Of a stretch of 64,000 bases of DNA, positions 10,902 to 21,803 are shown piece after piece (position 1 is the first letter of the stretch; each line of letters begins with the position of its first letter). The DNA lies in contig JAEPQK010000003.1 of NCBI GenBank assembly GCA_017640615.1, positions 310,001 to 374,000 of the forward strand, read 5' to 3'. Under the pieces are notes generated by a model, which was not told the DNA's origin, made no database searches, and saw nothing but the letters and a program-made list of their open reading frames with translations. This DNA comes from Rhizobiaceae bacterium. GTDB lineage: Bacteria; Pseudomonadota; Alphaproteobacteria; Rhizobiales; Rhizobiaceae. The position numbers and the translations under genes are program-made.

Positions 10902-11554
10902 ACGACCCCATTCTCGAACGCGACCCCGCTGACCCCAAACGCAAGCACATCAGCCCCGGGCTGAAGCTGATCCTTGAGATCGGTCCGCTGCTTGTCTTCT
11001 TCTTTGCCAATGCGCGCGGCGAGTGGCTGGTCGGCCTGTGGCCAATTCTGGCCGACCTTGGCGGCCCGCTCTTCGTCGCCACCGCACTTTTCATGGCCGC
11101 CGTTGCCGTCTCGCTCATCGTCTCATGGTTCTTGACGCGCACCATCCCCATCATGCCGCTGGTCTCCGGCGTCATCGTCTTCGTGTTCGGCGCGCTCACG
11201 CTCTGGCTGCAGGACGAAACCTTCATCAAGATGAAGCCAACCATCGTGAACACACTCTTCGGCGCGGTGCTGCTTGGCGGTCTGGCCTTCGGCAAATCGC
11301 TGCTGGGTTACGTCTTTGATTCCGCTTTCAAGCTTGATGCTGAGGGCTGGAGCAAGCTCACCTGGCGCTGGGGTTTCTTCTTCTTTTTCCTCGCTATCGC
11401 CAATGAGGTCGTGTGGCGCAATTTTTCGACCGACTTCTGGGTCGCCTTCAAGGTCTGGGGCATCATGCCCATCACCTTCCTCTTCACCATCTCCCAGATG
11501 CCGCTCATCATGAAGCATTCCATCGAGGGTGAGGCGGCGGAAACCGGAAAGTAG
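10898..11554 (+). CDS. yciB: Septation protein A (YciB/IspZ family)
   Basis: A 218-residue integral inner-membrane protein with five or six hydrophobic helices and the family opening [19 protein letters not shown]. YciB/IspZ is linked to septation and envelope integrity in Shigella and E. coli; its molecular activity is unresolved. A second conserved block, [30 protein letters not shown], identifies the family clearly. The start overlaps the ftsY stop by 4 bp (ATGA), indicating translational coupling. The next gene begins 6 bp after its stop. Confidence 0.93.
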   Translation: MNDPILERDPADPKRKHISPGLKLILEIGPLLVFFFANARGEWLVGLWPILADLGGPLFVATALFMAAVAVSLIVSWFLTRTIPIMPLVSGVIVFVFGALTLWLQDETFIKMKPTIVNTLFGAVLLGGLAFGKSLLGYVFDSAFKLDAEGWSKLTWRWGFFFFFLAIANEVVWRNFSTDFWVAFKVWGIMPITFLFTISQMPLIMKHSIEGEAAETGK

Positions 11555-11560
11555 ACCGCC

Positions 11561-12175
11561 ATGGATTTCATTGGATCGAAAGCCGAGCTGCGCTCGCACT
11601 ACAAGGCAGCGCATGACCGCGCGGTGAAAAAGGAACTGCCTTTCCTCGACGCGCACGCACGCAATTTCCTCGCCAGAAGCCCCTTCGTGCTGATCGGTTC
11701 GCAGGATCGCGACGGCAATGCCGACGTCACGCCGAAGGGTGACAAGCCCGGCTTCGTCGCGGTGCTCGACGATGTCACGATCGCGATCCCCGACCGTCCC
11801 GGCAACAACCGGCTCGACACGCTGGAGAACATCGTCGCCAACCCGGCGGTCGGCCTGCTCTTTCTCATTCCGGGCATGAACGAGACGCTGCGCATCAATG
11901 GCGAGGGTCGCATCACGGCCGATGCCGGCCTGCGCGCCCAGCTGGCTGTCGACAGTCGCCAGCCGGCCACGGTGCTCGTCGTCAAGGTCAGGGCGGTCTA
12001 CATGCACTGCGCCAAGGCCTTCATGCGCTCTGAACTGTGGAGCCCTGAAAGCTGGCCCGACCGCACTGACATGCCGACGCTGGGCGCTATCCTGCGCGAC
12101 CAGATCGGCCTCGCGGAGTCCGCCGGCGAACTCGATGACAGTCTCGACAAATCCTACGCGAAGTCGATGTGGTGA
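11561..12175 (+). CDS. Pyridoxamine 5'-phosphate oxidase-fold flavoprotein
   Basis: A 204-residue protein with an FMN-binding split barrel of the PNPOx-like type, in the branch containing MSMEG_1061-like proteins. Visible blocks are FLARSPFVLIGSQDRDGNADVTPKGD (strand and FMN region), IPDRPGNNRLDTLENI, and LFLIPGMNETLRINGEGRI. True PdxH-specific residues are not evident, so it should not be called pyridoxine biosynthesis; it may reduce or bind an unknown small molecule. ATG 11561 lies 6 bp after yciB, so it could be the last gene of the dapF-yciB run. Confidence 0.85.
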   Translation: MDFIGSKAELRSHYKAAHDRAVKKELPFLDAHARNFLARSPFVLIGSQDRDGNADVTPKGDKPGFVAVLDDVTIAIPDRPGNNRLDTLENIVANPAVGLLFLIPGMNETLRINGEGRITADAGLRAQLAVDSRQPATVLVVKVRAVYMHCAKAFMRSELWSPESWPDRTDMPTLGAILRDQIGLAESAGELDDSLDKSYAKSMW

Positions 12176-12224
12176 AGCCATCAACGGGTAGACTGCTCGA
12201 TATTCGTGTCAGCGTGAGTCGAAA

Positions 12225-12296
12225 ATGGTAGGTGCGAGAACCGGAGCGGAGCGTATGTTAGGTACGTGAGCACCGGAAGCGCAGCATTCGCCATTT
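12225..12296 (+). repeat. Structured intergenic element with 14-codon mini-ORF
   Basis: Between the PNPOx-fold gene and the DUF2332 pseudogene, AAATGG (12223-12228) pairs with CCATTT (12291-12296) around two near-repeats (gagaaccggagcg at 12236-12248, gagcaccggaagcg at 12268-12281). An ATG at 12225 opens a 14-codon frame (MVGARTGAERMLGT, stop at 12267-12269). Whether this is translated or is simply a repeat is unknown. Confidence 0.4.
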
Positions 12297-12327
12297 GCAG
12301 ACCGCGCGGGCGCGAATTGCGAGTGGT

Positions 12328-13368
12328 CTACGTCCACTCGATCCAACGCCCGTGGTAATCGCACTTCGCCAGCCGCCGCGTTTCGCCGCCCGGCCATGAC
12401 GTCAGGCTGAGCGTCGCATGCGGCGCTTCCCCCAGCGGCTCCATCCGAAGCCGCGCGATCGGCGCGGCGCGTGTTGCGCCCTTCCCCGCCTCGTCCAGCG
12501 CAGCATGGATTGCTTCCTCCGAAGCCTGCGGCATGTACTGCCACATGATCGAATGAAACAGCACAAAGGCCTCGCCTTCGCGCCGCCCGGCGAGTTCCGC
12601 GCGCACGAAGTCGGCTGCATCTGCCCTGGCGACACGCACCTGCGCATCCTTCGCCAGTCCGATCGCGGCCTCGATGCGGCTGGACCGCAGCGCCTGATCC
12701 GCCCAGACATAGGAGAGCAGCCGGTTTCGTTCGGCCTCCCCTGCAATGTCGACCGGGGAGATGTCGCTCCCGGCACGCGTGGCGATCTCAAGATTGCCCT
12801 CAAGCGGCACCGGTTTCTCGCCTCGAACCTCGGGCGACAGCACCACAGGCGCGTGTCCGCTGCCCCATGCGGCATTGCCATAAACATAGCGGAACCGGTC
12901 GAAGACGAGGTTCAGCCCGGCGCTGGATCCGATTTCGCGAATAGCGAGCGGCAGAGCGGTTTCGCGCGCGATTGTCAGAAATCCCGGCAGCAGCATGCCA
13001 GACCGCGCCACCTCATTGGTTTGCGGCGCCGAGCTCAGGTAGTCACGCAGGAAGCCGTCATGACGCGAAATCGCACCGCCGACCGCTTAGGTTAGTTCGG
13101 CGTCACTCGCTTGGTTCGGCGGATAGGCGGCCTTCAGCGCTTCGTCAGCACCGGCCAGAGCGAGCGCATGCAGACCGCCTGTCAGCCGCAGCGCCAGCGC
13201 ATCCGCACGGAAATTGTTTGACCACTCAATGATCCGCCGCCCGGTCGCAGTGCGGTCGTCGAGCAATGCGGGTAGCAGCCGGCAGATCCGTGCCGTGAAT
13301 GGCGAGCCGAGATTGTCGCACGCCTTGGCCTGTTGTTCGAAATGGTCGAGAAGCGCATCGCTGATCAT
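12328..13368 (-). pseudogene. DUF2332 protein gene interrupted by an in-frame TAA
   Basis: Two pieces lie in the same frame. The N-terminal piece (13368-13087) carries the family start FEQQAKACDNLGSPFTARIC and ends AYPPNQASDAELT-stop. Reading through the TAA at 13087-13089 continues with AVGGAISRHDGFLRDYLSSA, then PQTNEVARSGMLLPG and IREIGSSAGLNL, which is the expected DUF2332 continuation. Removing one stop gives about 346 residues, the normal family length. The family's role is unknown, though the GSSAGLNL motif is methyltransferase-like. A truncated translation from 13011 (227 residues) is possible. It is either a recent nonsense mutation or a sequencing error; there is no frameshift. Confidence 0.82.
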
Positions 13369-13372
13369 TGCT

Positions 13373-13391
13373 CATGTTGCGCCGCAACATG
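13373..13391. other. Perfect hairpin after ccmG
   Basis: CATGTTGC-GCC-GCAACATG, an 8-bp stem with a 3-base loop, sits between the ccmG stop and the DUF2332 start, both minus strand. There is no T-run. It could trim or stabilise the end of the ccm transcript. Confidence 0.35.
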
Positions 13392-13419
13392 GATGCGGTC
13401 AACCAACTGTGCCGCCGAT

Positions 13420-13995
13420 CTATTGGCCCAGCGCTTCCTCGATCGCCGGCATCAGGCCGCTTTCCAGCGCCTTAGGCGTTATCGGGCCGACATGTTTGTA
13501 GCGGATGGTACCATCCGGCCCGACGACGAAGGTCTCCGGAACCCCGTAGACACCCCATTGTATCGCGGCGCGGCCTGCTTCGTCGGTGCCGATCGCGGCA
13601 TAGGGATTTCCGAGATTGCCAATGAAACGCAGCGCGTTTTCGGCCTTGTCCTTGTAGTTCAGCCCGACAATGTCGAACCGCCCGTCACCCGAAAGCTCCA
13701 TCAGCATCGGGTGTTCCTCGCGGCACGGCGCACACCAGGATGCCCAGATATTCACCAGCGTCACCTTGCCGGCAAACGACGCCGGGTCGAGCCCCGGCAG
13801 ACCGCTGCCCTCAAGCGGCGGCAGCACGGTCTGCGGCGCAGCCTGCCCGATCAGTGCGGAGGGAATGGTGGAGTTGTCGCGGCCCGATAGGAGCTGCAGC
13901 AGGAATATGCCGGCCAGCACGGCAAACACGACAAGCGGCAGCAGCGCCCAGAGCGTCTTACGCGGTTTTCTGCCTGCTTCTTCCGCGGTGCTCAT
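13420..13995 (-). CDS. ccmG: Cytochrome c biogenesis thioredoxin CcmG/DsbE
   Basis: A periplasmic, membrane-tethered thioredoxin that reduces apocytochrome c haem-binding cysteines. The 191-residue protein has an N-terminal anchor (LWALLPLVVFAVLAGIFLLQLL, about residues 15-36). Its thioredoxin domain carries WCAPC (C88, C91), and the cis-proline loop GVYGVPETFVV is typical of DsbE. Its start overlaps the end of ccmD by 4 bp, making it the last gene of the ccmA-B-C-D-G run. Other cytochrome c maturation genes (ccmE, ccmF, ccmH) are not in this window. Confidence 0.95.
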   Translation of the reverse strand: MSTAEEAGRKPRKTLWALLPLVVFAVLAGIFLLQLLSGRDNSTIPSALIGQAAPQTVLPPLEGSGLPGLDPASFAGKVTLVNIWASWCAPCREEHPMLMELSGDGRFDIVGLNYKDKAENALRFIGNLGNPYAAIGTDEAGRAAIQWGVYGVPETFVVGPDGTIRYKHVGPITPKALESGLMPAIEEALGQ

Positions 13996-14156
13996 GCCTT
14001 GCCGCCCGCAGAGCGCCGCTTCACGCCGCGCTTTTCAAGCTCGGCCAGCTCGCGTTTGCGCGCCGCCTGGTCGATGAGAATCCAGCCAACCAGCCCGCAG
14101 AGCGCAACAGCCGAGATGCCATAAGCGGCGGCGACAAAAAAAAACGTATGGGTCAT
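13992..14156 (-). CDS. ccmD: Haem exporter protein CcmD
   Basis: A 54-residue single-pass membrane peptide: MTHTFFFVAAAYGISAVALC..., then a basic Arg/Lys-rich tail (DQAARKRELAELEKRG). CcmD helps release holo-CcmE from the CcmABC complex. The frame is open far upstream, but ATG 14156 overlaps the ccmC stop by one base and begins exactly at the family start. The first codons include a 9-A/T run (FFF), a possible slippage site but within the correct frame. It ends 4 bp into ccmG. Confidence 0.92.
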   Translation of the reverse strand: MTHTFFFVAAAYGISAVALCGLVGWILIDQAARKRELAELEKRGVKRRSAGGKA

Positions 14157-14917
14157 CAGGCGGCTGTCTCCGCGCCGCGCGCCGCCATGCGCCGCATAGA
14201 AATCACCCGCCGCCGCCAGATCTCGGTGCGCATCGCCATCAAATGAAGCGTCGCATAAAGCAGCGTGAAGCCAAGGGCGGAAATCAGCAACGGCCACAAA
14301 AGGCTCGGATGGATCGTCGGCCCGTCAAGCCGCACCACCGATGCCGGCTGGTGCAACGTGTTCCACCACTCAACCGAAAATTTGATGATCGGGATGTTGA
14401 TCACGCCAACCAGCGTGAGCACAGCCGCGGCCCGGGCCGAGCGCGTGGGATCGTCGAGCGCCCGCGTCAGCGCAATCAGACCGAGATACATGAGGAAGAG
14501 CACGAAAACGGAGGTCAGCCGGCCGTCCCAGACCCACCAGGTGCCCCACATCGGCTTGCCCCAGACCGAACCGGTGATCAACGCAAGTGCTGTAAACACC
14601 GCACCGATGGGAGCCGCCGCCTTCAGCGATACGTCGGCCAGCGGATGCCGCCACACCAGCGTGCCGAAGGCCGCCGCGGCCATCGCGGTGTAGATGAACA
14701 TGGCGAGCCAGGCGAACGGCACATGGATGTACATGATCCTGACGGTGATGCCCTGCTGGTAGTCTTCGGGCGCGTTGAAGCCCATCCAGAGCCCGACAGC
14801 GATCACCAGAGCGGCCAGTCCGCCAAGCCACGGCACCAGCCTGTCGGCCAGCGCGATGAACCGCGTCGGGTTCGCGAGGTCGGTCATCCTGCGCGGCAAT
14901 GTCGTCGCTTCACTCAT
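14156..14917 (-). CDS. ccmC: Haem exporter permease/handling protein CcmC
   Basis: A 253-residue six-helix inner-membrane protein with the tryptophan-rich haem-handling motif WGTWWVWDGRLTS in a periplasmic loop. Flanking histidines are seen in MYIHVPFAW and NTLHQP. CcmC attaches haem to CcmE in system I cytochrome c maturation. The ATG at 14917 is preferred to an in-frame TTG at 14926. It is followed by ccmD with a one-base overlap and preceded by an 85-bp gap to ccmB, which contains no obvious terminator. Confidence 0.95.
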   Translation of the reverse strand: MSEATTLPRRMTDLANPTRFIALADRLVPWLGGLAALVIAVGLWMGFNAPEDYQQGITVRIMYIHVPFAWLAMFIYTAMAAAAFGTLVWRHPLADVSLKAAAPIGAVFTALALITGSVWGKPMWGTWWVWDGRLTSVFVLFLMYLGLIALTRALDDPTRSARAAAVLTLVGVINIPIIKFSVEWWNTLHQPASVVRLDGPTIHPSLLWPLLISALGFTLLYATLHLMAMRTEIWRRRVISMRRMAARGAETAA

Positions 14918-15010
14918 GGCCTTCAAATAGAACGGGCGGCGCGGGTTCGCAATTGACGCGGATCAAAGGAGCGTGAGGCAAAAGCGCCTTCCCTCCCTAG
15001 GGAAATCAGC

Positions 15011-15676
15011 TCAGTCCGAACTCCACTTCAGCGCCTGCGCTGCCGCCAGCGGGCCGATCACGGCGAAAAACAGTGTCAGCGCGCACAGAATAAGGAATGG
15101 CGGCAGAAACGGCGCCGGGTCAGTCACCGCGCCATAGCTCGCCGACACGCCAAAGATCAGCACGGGGATCGCCAGCGGCAGCACCAGCACCGAAACGAGC
15201 TGACCGCCGCGCGGCAATGCAACGGCAACCGCGGCACCCGCCGCCCCAATGAAGGTGATCGCCGGCGTGCCGACGAGAAGTGTCAGTGCCGCCGCGCCGA
15301 TAGCAACAGGTTCCATGTTCATGAAGAGCCCCAGCAGCGGTGCTGCGATCACCAGCGGCGCGACGCTCGCCGTCCAGTGCGCGAGGCATTTCACGAATAC
15401 CATCAGCGCGCTCATATGCCGCTGGCCAGCAATCAGCAGCAGATCGAGCGAACCGTCCTCCCGGTCGGCCTGAAACAGACGGTCGAGCCCAAGCAGCACC
15501 GAAAGCAGCGCTGCGACCCACAATATCGCCGGGCCGATGCGGGCGAGCAGGTTGAGGTCGGGGCCGACTCCGAACGGCACCACCGCGACGACGGTGAGGA
15601 AAAAGATGATGCCCACCAGAGCCCCGCCGCCGGCACGCACGCCAAGCTGCACATCGCGAATGTAGAGCGCCCACAT
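15011..15676 (-). CDS. ccmB: Haem exporter permease CcmB
   Basis: The membrane subunit of the CcmAB ABC transporter in system I cytochrome c maturation. The 221-residue protein has six hydrophobic helices and the family signature LLGLDRLFQADREDGSLDLLL at about residues 61-81, a cytoplasmic loop contacting the ATPase. Its ATG at 15676 shares a base with the ccmA stop, so the two subunits are translationally coupled. Length is normal for CcmB (about 220). Confidence 0.95.
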   Translation of the reverse strand: MWALYIRDVQLGVRAGGGALVGIIFFLTVVAVVPFGVGPDLNLLARIGPAILWVAALLSVLLGLDRLFQADREDGSLDLLLIAGQRHMSALMVFVKCLAHWTASVAPLVIAAPLLGLFMNMEPVAIGAAALTLLVGTPAITFIGAAGAAVAVALPRGGQLVSVLVLPLAIPVLIFGVSASYGAVTDPAPFLPPFLILCALTLFFAVIGPLAAAQALKWSSD

Positions 15677-16290
15677 CAGGCAGCCGCTCCCGCACCCATC
15701 CGCAACTCCGTCGCCGCTGTCAGCCCAAGCGGCAGATGCGTCGCGGCCATGATCATGCCGCCATCTTCCAGATGCGCCTGCATCAGCTCCGCAAACTGCG
15801 CCTCCGAGGCGGCATCAAGCCCGGCGGTCGGTTCGTCGAGCAGCCAGATCGGCCGGTAGCTGACAAGCAGCCGTGCGATCGCCACGCGCCGTTTCTGCCC
15901 GGTCGAGAGATAGCCGAACGGCAGATGCCCGATCTCGCCAAGCCCCATCATCTCCAGCGCCTCTTGCGACTCTAGATGCGGCTCGCCTTTGAATTCGCGC
16001 CAGAAGCGCAAATTCTCGTCCACCGTCAGCGCCGTCTTCATGCCGTTCTGATGCCCGAGAAAATGCGCTGCCGAGCGCGGTGTCGGCCATTCCTCGCCGC
16101 CGCCCTCGAATGTGATCGTGCCTGCGGCCGCCGGCAATAATCCCGCAACGACGCGCAGCAGCGTCGATTTGCCCGAACCGTTGGGTCCGGTCACCGTCAG
16201 CGCGTCGCCCTCGCCCAGCGAAAACGAGACGCCGGAGAACACCGGCTCGCCGCCGCGCTCGCCGGCCAGCGCCTGCGCAACCAGCCGCAT
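15676..16290 (-). CDS. ccmA: Haem exporter ATPase CcmA
   Basis: The ABC ATPase whose ATP hydrolysis frees holo-CcmE from CcmC. The 204-residue protein has Walker [11 protein letters not shown] at about residues 35-44, signature [15 protein letters not shown] at about 130, and Walker [15 protein letters not shown] 16290 is chosen over an in-frame TTG at 16299. It is the first ccm gene, divergent from acnA across a 250-bp region that should hold both promoters; I could not identify convincing -35/-10 boxes there. Confidence 0.95.
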   Translation of the reverse strand: MRLVAQALAGERGGEPVFSGVSFSLGEGDALTVTGPNGSGKSTLLRVVAGLLPAAAGTITFEGGGEEWPTPRSAAHFLGHQNGMKTALTVDENLRFWREFKGEPHLESQEALEMMGLGEIGHLPFGYLSTGQKRRVAIARLLVSYRPIWLLDEPTAGLDAASEAQFAELMQAHLEDGGMIMAATHLPLGLTAATELRMGAGAAA

Positions 16291-16543
16291 TGCTACCAAA
16301 GTCGATCACCGCAATGCAGCATTTTTGCCTCTTCCTGCTCTGGAACTCTCATACGAAATTCATTATACGGCGGGCAACCGTGCCAGCGGTCGGCACGTTC
16401 TCCAATTTGCGCCGAACCCAGCGCCGCCTCTTGGCTGGTCGCGAGGAACGGACAGCGGAAATGACCGTACCCGCACCCTTGCGCGTGTTAGGCATGCGAG
16501 TGGCGTCCTGTTCCTCATCGGCATCAGACAGCTAGGGAACGCC

Positions 16544-19234
<2,691 letters not shown>

Positions 19235-19240
19235 GCACCC

Positions 19241-19299
19241 TTATCTCCCCCTTTGCGGGGAGGGTGGCCAATCGCTTTGGCGATTGGCCGGGTGGGGGT
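19241..19299. repeat. Double-hairpin palindromic repeat after acnA
   Basis: CTCCCC-CTTTGC-GGGGAG followed by GGCCAATCG-CTTTGG-CGATTGGCC and a GGGTGGGGGT tail. It sits 6 bp after the acnA stop, where it could also act in transcript-end formation. The layout equals that of the two copies inside ftsY. Confidence 0.75.
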
Positions 19300-19568
19300 C
19301 AAGCGACCGCGCACCCACACCTCTATCTCCCACTCACACGGGAGGTGAGCGGCCGGTTCGCGAAGCGATGGATGACAATGGCCAGACCGGCAACGGGGCG
19401 TGGTGATGATGGACCACGGCCGAAGGCCGAGGCAGCGACCGCTGCCCGCCCGACTTTTCGCTAGCCCCCGCGGAGGCTAGCGAGCCCAAGGCGAGCGCTC
19501 AGCCGTGAGCGAAGTCAACAAGCGATCACGAGTGTGCGGCTTCTGAAATGCGGGTTCGGGTTTCGAGC

Positions 19569-19735
19569 ATGGATCCGGATCAAGTCCGGGATGACGACCG
19601 GAGGAAGGAGCGGCGCAAATCGTCAACCGCCGAGTTTTCCGTCAAACGATGAAATCAGCGAGGCGTTGGAGACCGGCGGACCACTTCTCCACTTCGTCAT
19701 CCTCGGGCCTGACCCGAGGATCCATTCCGGAACCT
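19569..19735. repeat. CGTCATCC-type intergenic repeat
   Basis: Contains GGATCCGGATCAAGTCCGGG with GATGACG on one side and CGTCATCCTCGGG...CCCGAGGATCC on the other, facing each other across about 100 bp. It is related in its ends to the element at 33284-33409. It is probably a non-autonomous palindromic element. Confidence 0.6.
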
Positions 19736-19774
19736 GTCCGCCGCCAGTCTCATAAACCAAACTCAAGCCCACTC

Positions 19775-20350
19775 TTACACCACCACCTTCACCAGGCTCC
19801 CTCGCCTGAGCTGCCCCAGCAGCCAGGCCATGTCGCGCGGCGAGACGGAGACGCAACCTTCGGTAGGCGGGTAGTCCGGTTTTGCAACATGCAGAAAAAT
19901 CGCACTGCCGAGGTTGCGGCGGCGCGAGCTGATGTTCCAGTCGAGCACGATGACGATGTCGTAGAGCCGGTCGTCGCGCATCATGCGCTCATGGCTTGCC
20001 GCGAACGGCAGCCGCACAGGGCGGTTATAATTGGCGTTTGCCGGCGCGTCGCACCAGCCGAGTTCGGTACGTAGGGCGCGCAGAGGAAGCCGCGTCGGCT
20101 CGCTGATGCGATGACCCCGCCTAAACCCGCCCAGAACCTGCATCGCCGCCAGCGGGGTGGCGCCATCGCCCTCGCGCTTGTTTGCGCTGATGCCCGAGCG
20201 TCCCAGCGCGCAGCGCATCACCCGGCTGCCGACGATCAGCAGCCCCTGCGCACGGTTGCCCGGCCGGGCCCGCACGACCAGCGGCAGCCCTCGGCGGGGG
20301 ATATTTCCGCTATTGTGGTTGCGGTCACCGTTTTTGGAGTATGATCGCAC
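19775..20350 (-). CDS. L,D-transpeptidase (YkuD-fold) family protein
   Basis: A 191-residue protein whose C-terminal half is a YkuD-type L,D-transpeptidase core. The conserved pair is the His in FLHVAKPDYPPTEGCVSVSPRDM and the catalytic Cys in EGCVSVS. GRSGISANKREGDGATPLAAMQVL is the N-terminal core block. Such enzymes form 3-3 peptidoglycan crosslinks or anchor proteins to the wall. No signal peptide is evident in this short form, so export is uncertain. The called start is a GTG at 20350; the true start could be one of several internal GTG codons before residue 45. Confidence 0.85.
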   Translation of the reverse strand: MRSYSKNGDRNHNSGNIPRRGLPLVVRARPGNRAQGLLIVGSRVMRCALGRSGISANKREGDGATPLAAMQVLGGFRRGHRISEPTRLPLRALRTELGWCDAPANANYNRPVRLPFAASHERMMRDDRLYDIVIVLDWNISSRRRNLGSAIFLHVAKPDYPPTEGCVSVSPRDMAWLLGQLRRGSLVKVVV

Positions 20351-20450
20351 GCCGGAACAAAAGCCTGTGAACGCCTATCGCGCAGGCGAGCTTCCGCATA
20401 AACGGGGGGCGGTCAACCTTGTTTTCCTGTTTTGTTTGAATGGATTGGCA

Positions 20451-21134
20451 ATGACTTCCAGAACACTTCTTATTGTAGATGACGACGAAGACCTCCGCGC
20501 CACCCTCAAGGAGCAGCTTTCGCTCTACGAGGAATTCGATGTGCTCGACGAATCCTGCGCCGCCAAGGGCATTGCGGCCGCGCGCGGCTCGATTGTCGAT
20601 CTCCTGATCATGGATGTCGGCCTGCCGGACATGGATGGGCGCGAGGCCGTAAAGGTCTTGCGCAAGGGCGGCTTCAAGGCGCCGATCATCATGCTGACCG
20701 GCCACGACACCGATTCCGATACGATCCTCGGGCTGGAAGCCGGCGCAAACGACTATGTAACCAAGCCGTTCCGCTTCGCGGTTCTTTTGGCCCGCATCCG
20801 CGCCCAGCTGCGCCAGCACGAGCAGAGCGAGGACGCCACATTCTCGGTCGGCCCCTACACGTTCAAGCCGAGCCAGAAGCTTCTGATCGACCAGCGCGGC
20901 GCCAAGGTGCGCCTGACGGAGAAGGAAGCGGCCATCATCAAATATCTCTACCGGGCCGACAAAAACGTGGTCACCCGCGACGTGCTTCTGGAGGAGGTGT
21001 GGGGTTACAATTCGGGGGTCACCACCCACACGCTGGAAACCCACGTTTACCGCTTGCGCCAGAAGATCGAGCGCGATCCTTCCAATGCCGAAATTCTTGT
21101 GACAGAAAGCGGCGGCTACAAGCTCGTTCCGTGA
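20451..21134 (+). CDS. OmpR-family response regulator (CenR/OtpR-like)
   Basis: A 227-residue two-domain response regulator. The receiver domain has the acidic triad D10-D12, phospho-acceptor D55 in LLIMDVGLPDMDG, and lysine in YVTKPF. The C-terminal winged-helix domain includes LLEEVWGYNSGVTTHTLETHVYRLRQKIE. The opening MTSRTLLIVDDDEDL...EQLSLYEEFDVL recalls the alphaproteobacterial envelope regulator CenR (OtpR in Brucella), but that is from memory. No histidine kinase is adjacent, so the partner is elsewhere. ATG 20451 is the family start. A cyclic-nucleotide-binding protein gene follows 75 bp downstream. Confidence 0.88.
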   Translation: MTSRTLLIVDDDEDLRATLKEQLSLYEEFDVLDESCAAKGIAAARGSIVDLLIMDVGLPDMDGREAVKVLRKGGFKAPIIMLTGHDTDSDTILGLEAGANDYVTKPFRFAVLLARIRAQLRQHEQSEDATFSVGPYTFKPSQKLLIDQRGAKVRLTEKEAAIIKYLYRADKNVVTRDVLLEEVWGYNSGVTTHTLETHVYRLRQKIERDPSNAEILVTESGGYKLVP

Positions 21135-21209
21135 GCCGGCTTCGCCGGATTTGCAAACTGACCGGGCGCTGGGCATGTTCCCCCGCGGGGCGGGGAACCG
21201 GGGACCGAA

Positions 21210-21665
21210 ATGGCGCTTGAGGACGACATCCGCATCCTGGAGCGGGTGAAGCTGTTCAAGGACTTCACGCGCGACCAGCTTCGCCTGCTGGCCTTCGGCG
21301 CCGAGACCTTGCGCCTGCGCGCGGGCCGCGACCTCTATCGCGAGGGCGCCGCGGCAGATAGCGCCTATGTCGTGACCGCCGGCAAGATCGAACTGAGCCG
21401 CAACCGCGACGGCGAGACCGTGAAGGCGGGCGAGGCCGGGCCAGGCGCGATGCTGGGTGAGCTGGCGCTGATCTCCGGCGGCAAGCGGCTGACGAGTGCT
21501 GCGGCCGCGGAAGACAGCGAGGTTATGCGCCTCAACCGATCGCTCTTTCGCCGCATCCTGGAAGAATATCCGGAAGTCGCCAACGCGCTGCACGCCCGCA
21601 TTTCGGCCAACATGAAATCAATGCTGGACGACATCACCCGCCTCGGCAGCCGCTTCGGCGACTAG
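21210..21665 (+). CDS. Cyclic nucleotide-binding domain protein
   Basis: A 151-residue stand-alone cNMP-binding domain with no helix-turn-helix or other effector domain. The beta-roll is visible from about residues 10-130, with the phosphate-binding cassette region GAMLGELALISGGKRLTSA: a GELAL core and an Arg, but slightly divergent around the Arg. A C-terminal helix follows. It lies downstream of the response regulator on the same strand and probably shares its transcript; a regulator-CNBD pairing fits the Brucella OtpR locus as I recall it. Its ligand and partner are unknown. Confidence 0.88.
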   Translation: MALEDDIRILERVKLFKDFTRDQLRLLAFGAETLRLRAGRDLYREGAAADSAYVVTAGKIELSRNRDGETVKAGEAGPGAMLGELALISGGKRLTSAAAAEDSEVMRLNRSLFRRILEEYPEVANALHARISANMKSMLDDITRLGSRFGD

Positions 21666-21674
21666 GACGCAAAG

Positions 21675-21787
21675 CGTCACCCTTGGGCTTGTCCCAAGGG
21701 CCTGCAACGCTACCCCGCGTCAATTGCCTGGAAACTCGCCGATTTCTCTACCGCAGCAGGTCCTCGGGACAAGCCCGAGGAAGACGG
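21675..21787. repeat. Palindromic intergenic repeat, CTTGGGCTTGTCCCAAG family
   Basis: Hairpins CCCTTGGGCTTGTCCCAAGGG and TCCTCGGGACAAGCCCGAGGA in opposite orientation, separated by about 45 bp. It fills the gap between the convergent CNBD and xthA genes. A related pair lies at 43114-43225. Confidence 0.65.
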
Positions 21788-21803
21788 CATTGCAGCAGGC
21801 AAT

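Larger units (their letters stand above)
19235..19774. other. Gene-free repeat field between acnA and the L,D-transpeptidase gene
   Basis: About 540 bp without a credible gene. It holds the double-hairpin repeat at 19241-19299, a partial copy near 19321-19356, a hairpin GCTAGCC/GGCTAGC at 19460-19481, and a second repeat family at 19569-19735. The short ORFs here run through repeats and show no family signature. Confidence 0.7.

Noticed and set aside
12328..13011. An intact 227-residue protein gene starting at 13011
   Set aside because: The start is a GTG in the middle of the DUF2332 domain, and the missing N-terminal part lies directly upstream in the same frame.
14130..14156. Frameshift at the 9-A run at the ccmD start
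   Set aside because: The annotated frame gives the expected CcmD peptide with correct overlaps to ccmC and ccmG, so no shift is needed.
19241..19356. CRISPR array
   Set aside because: The repeats are self-complementary hairpins of differing sequence, without regular spacing or spacers, and no cas gene is present.
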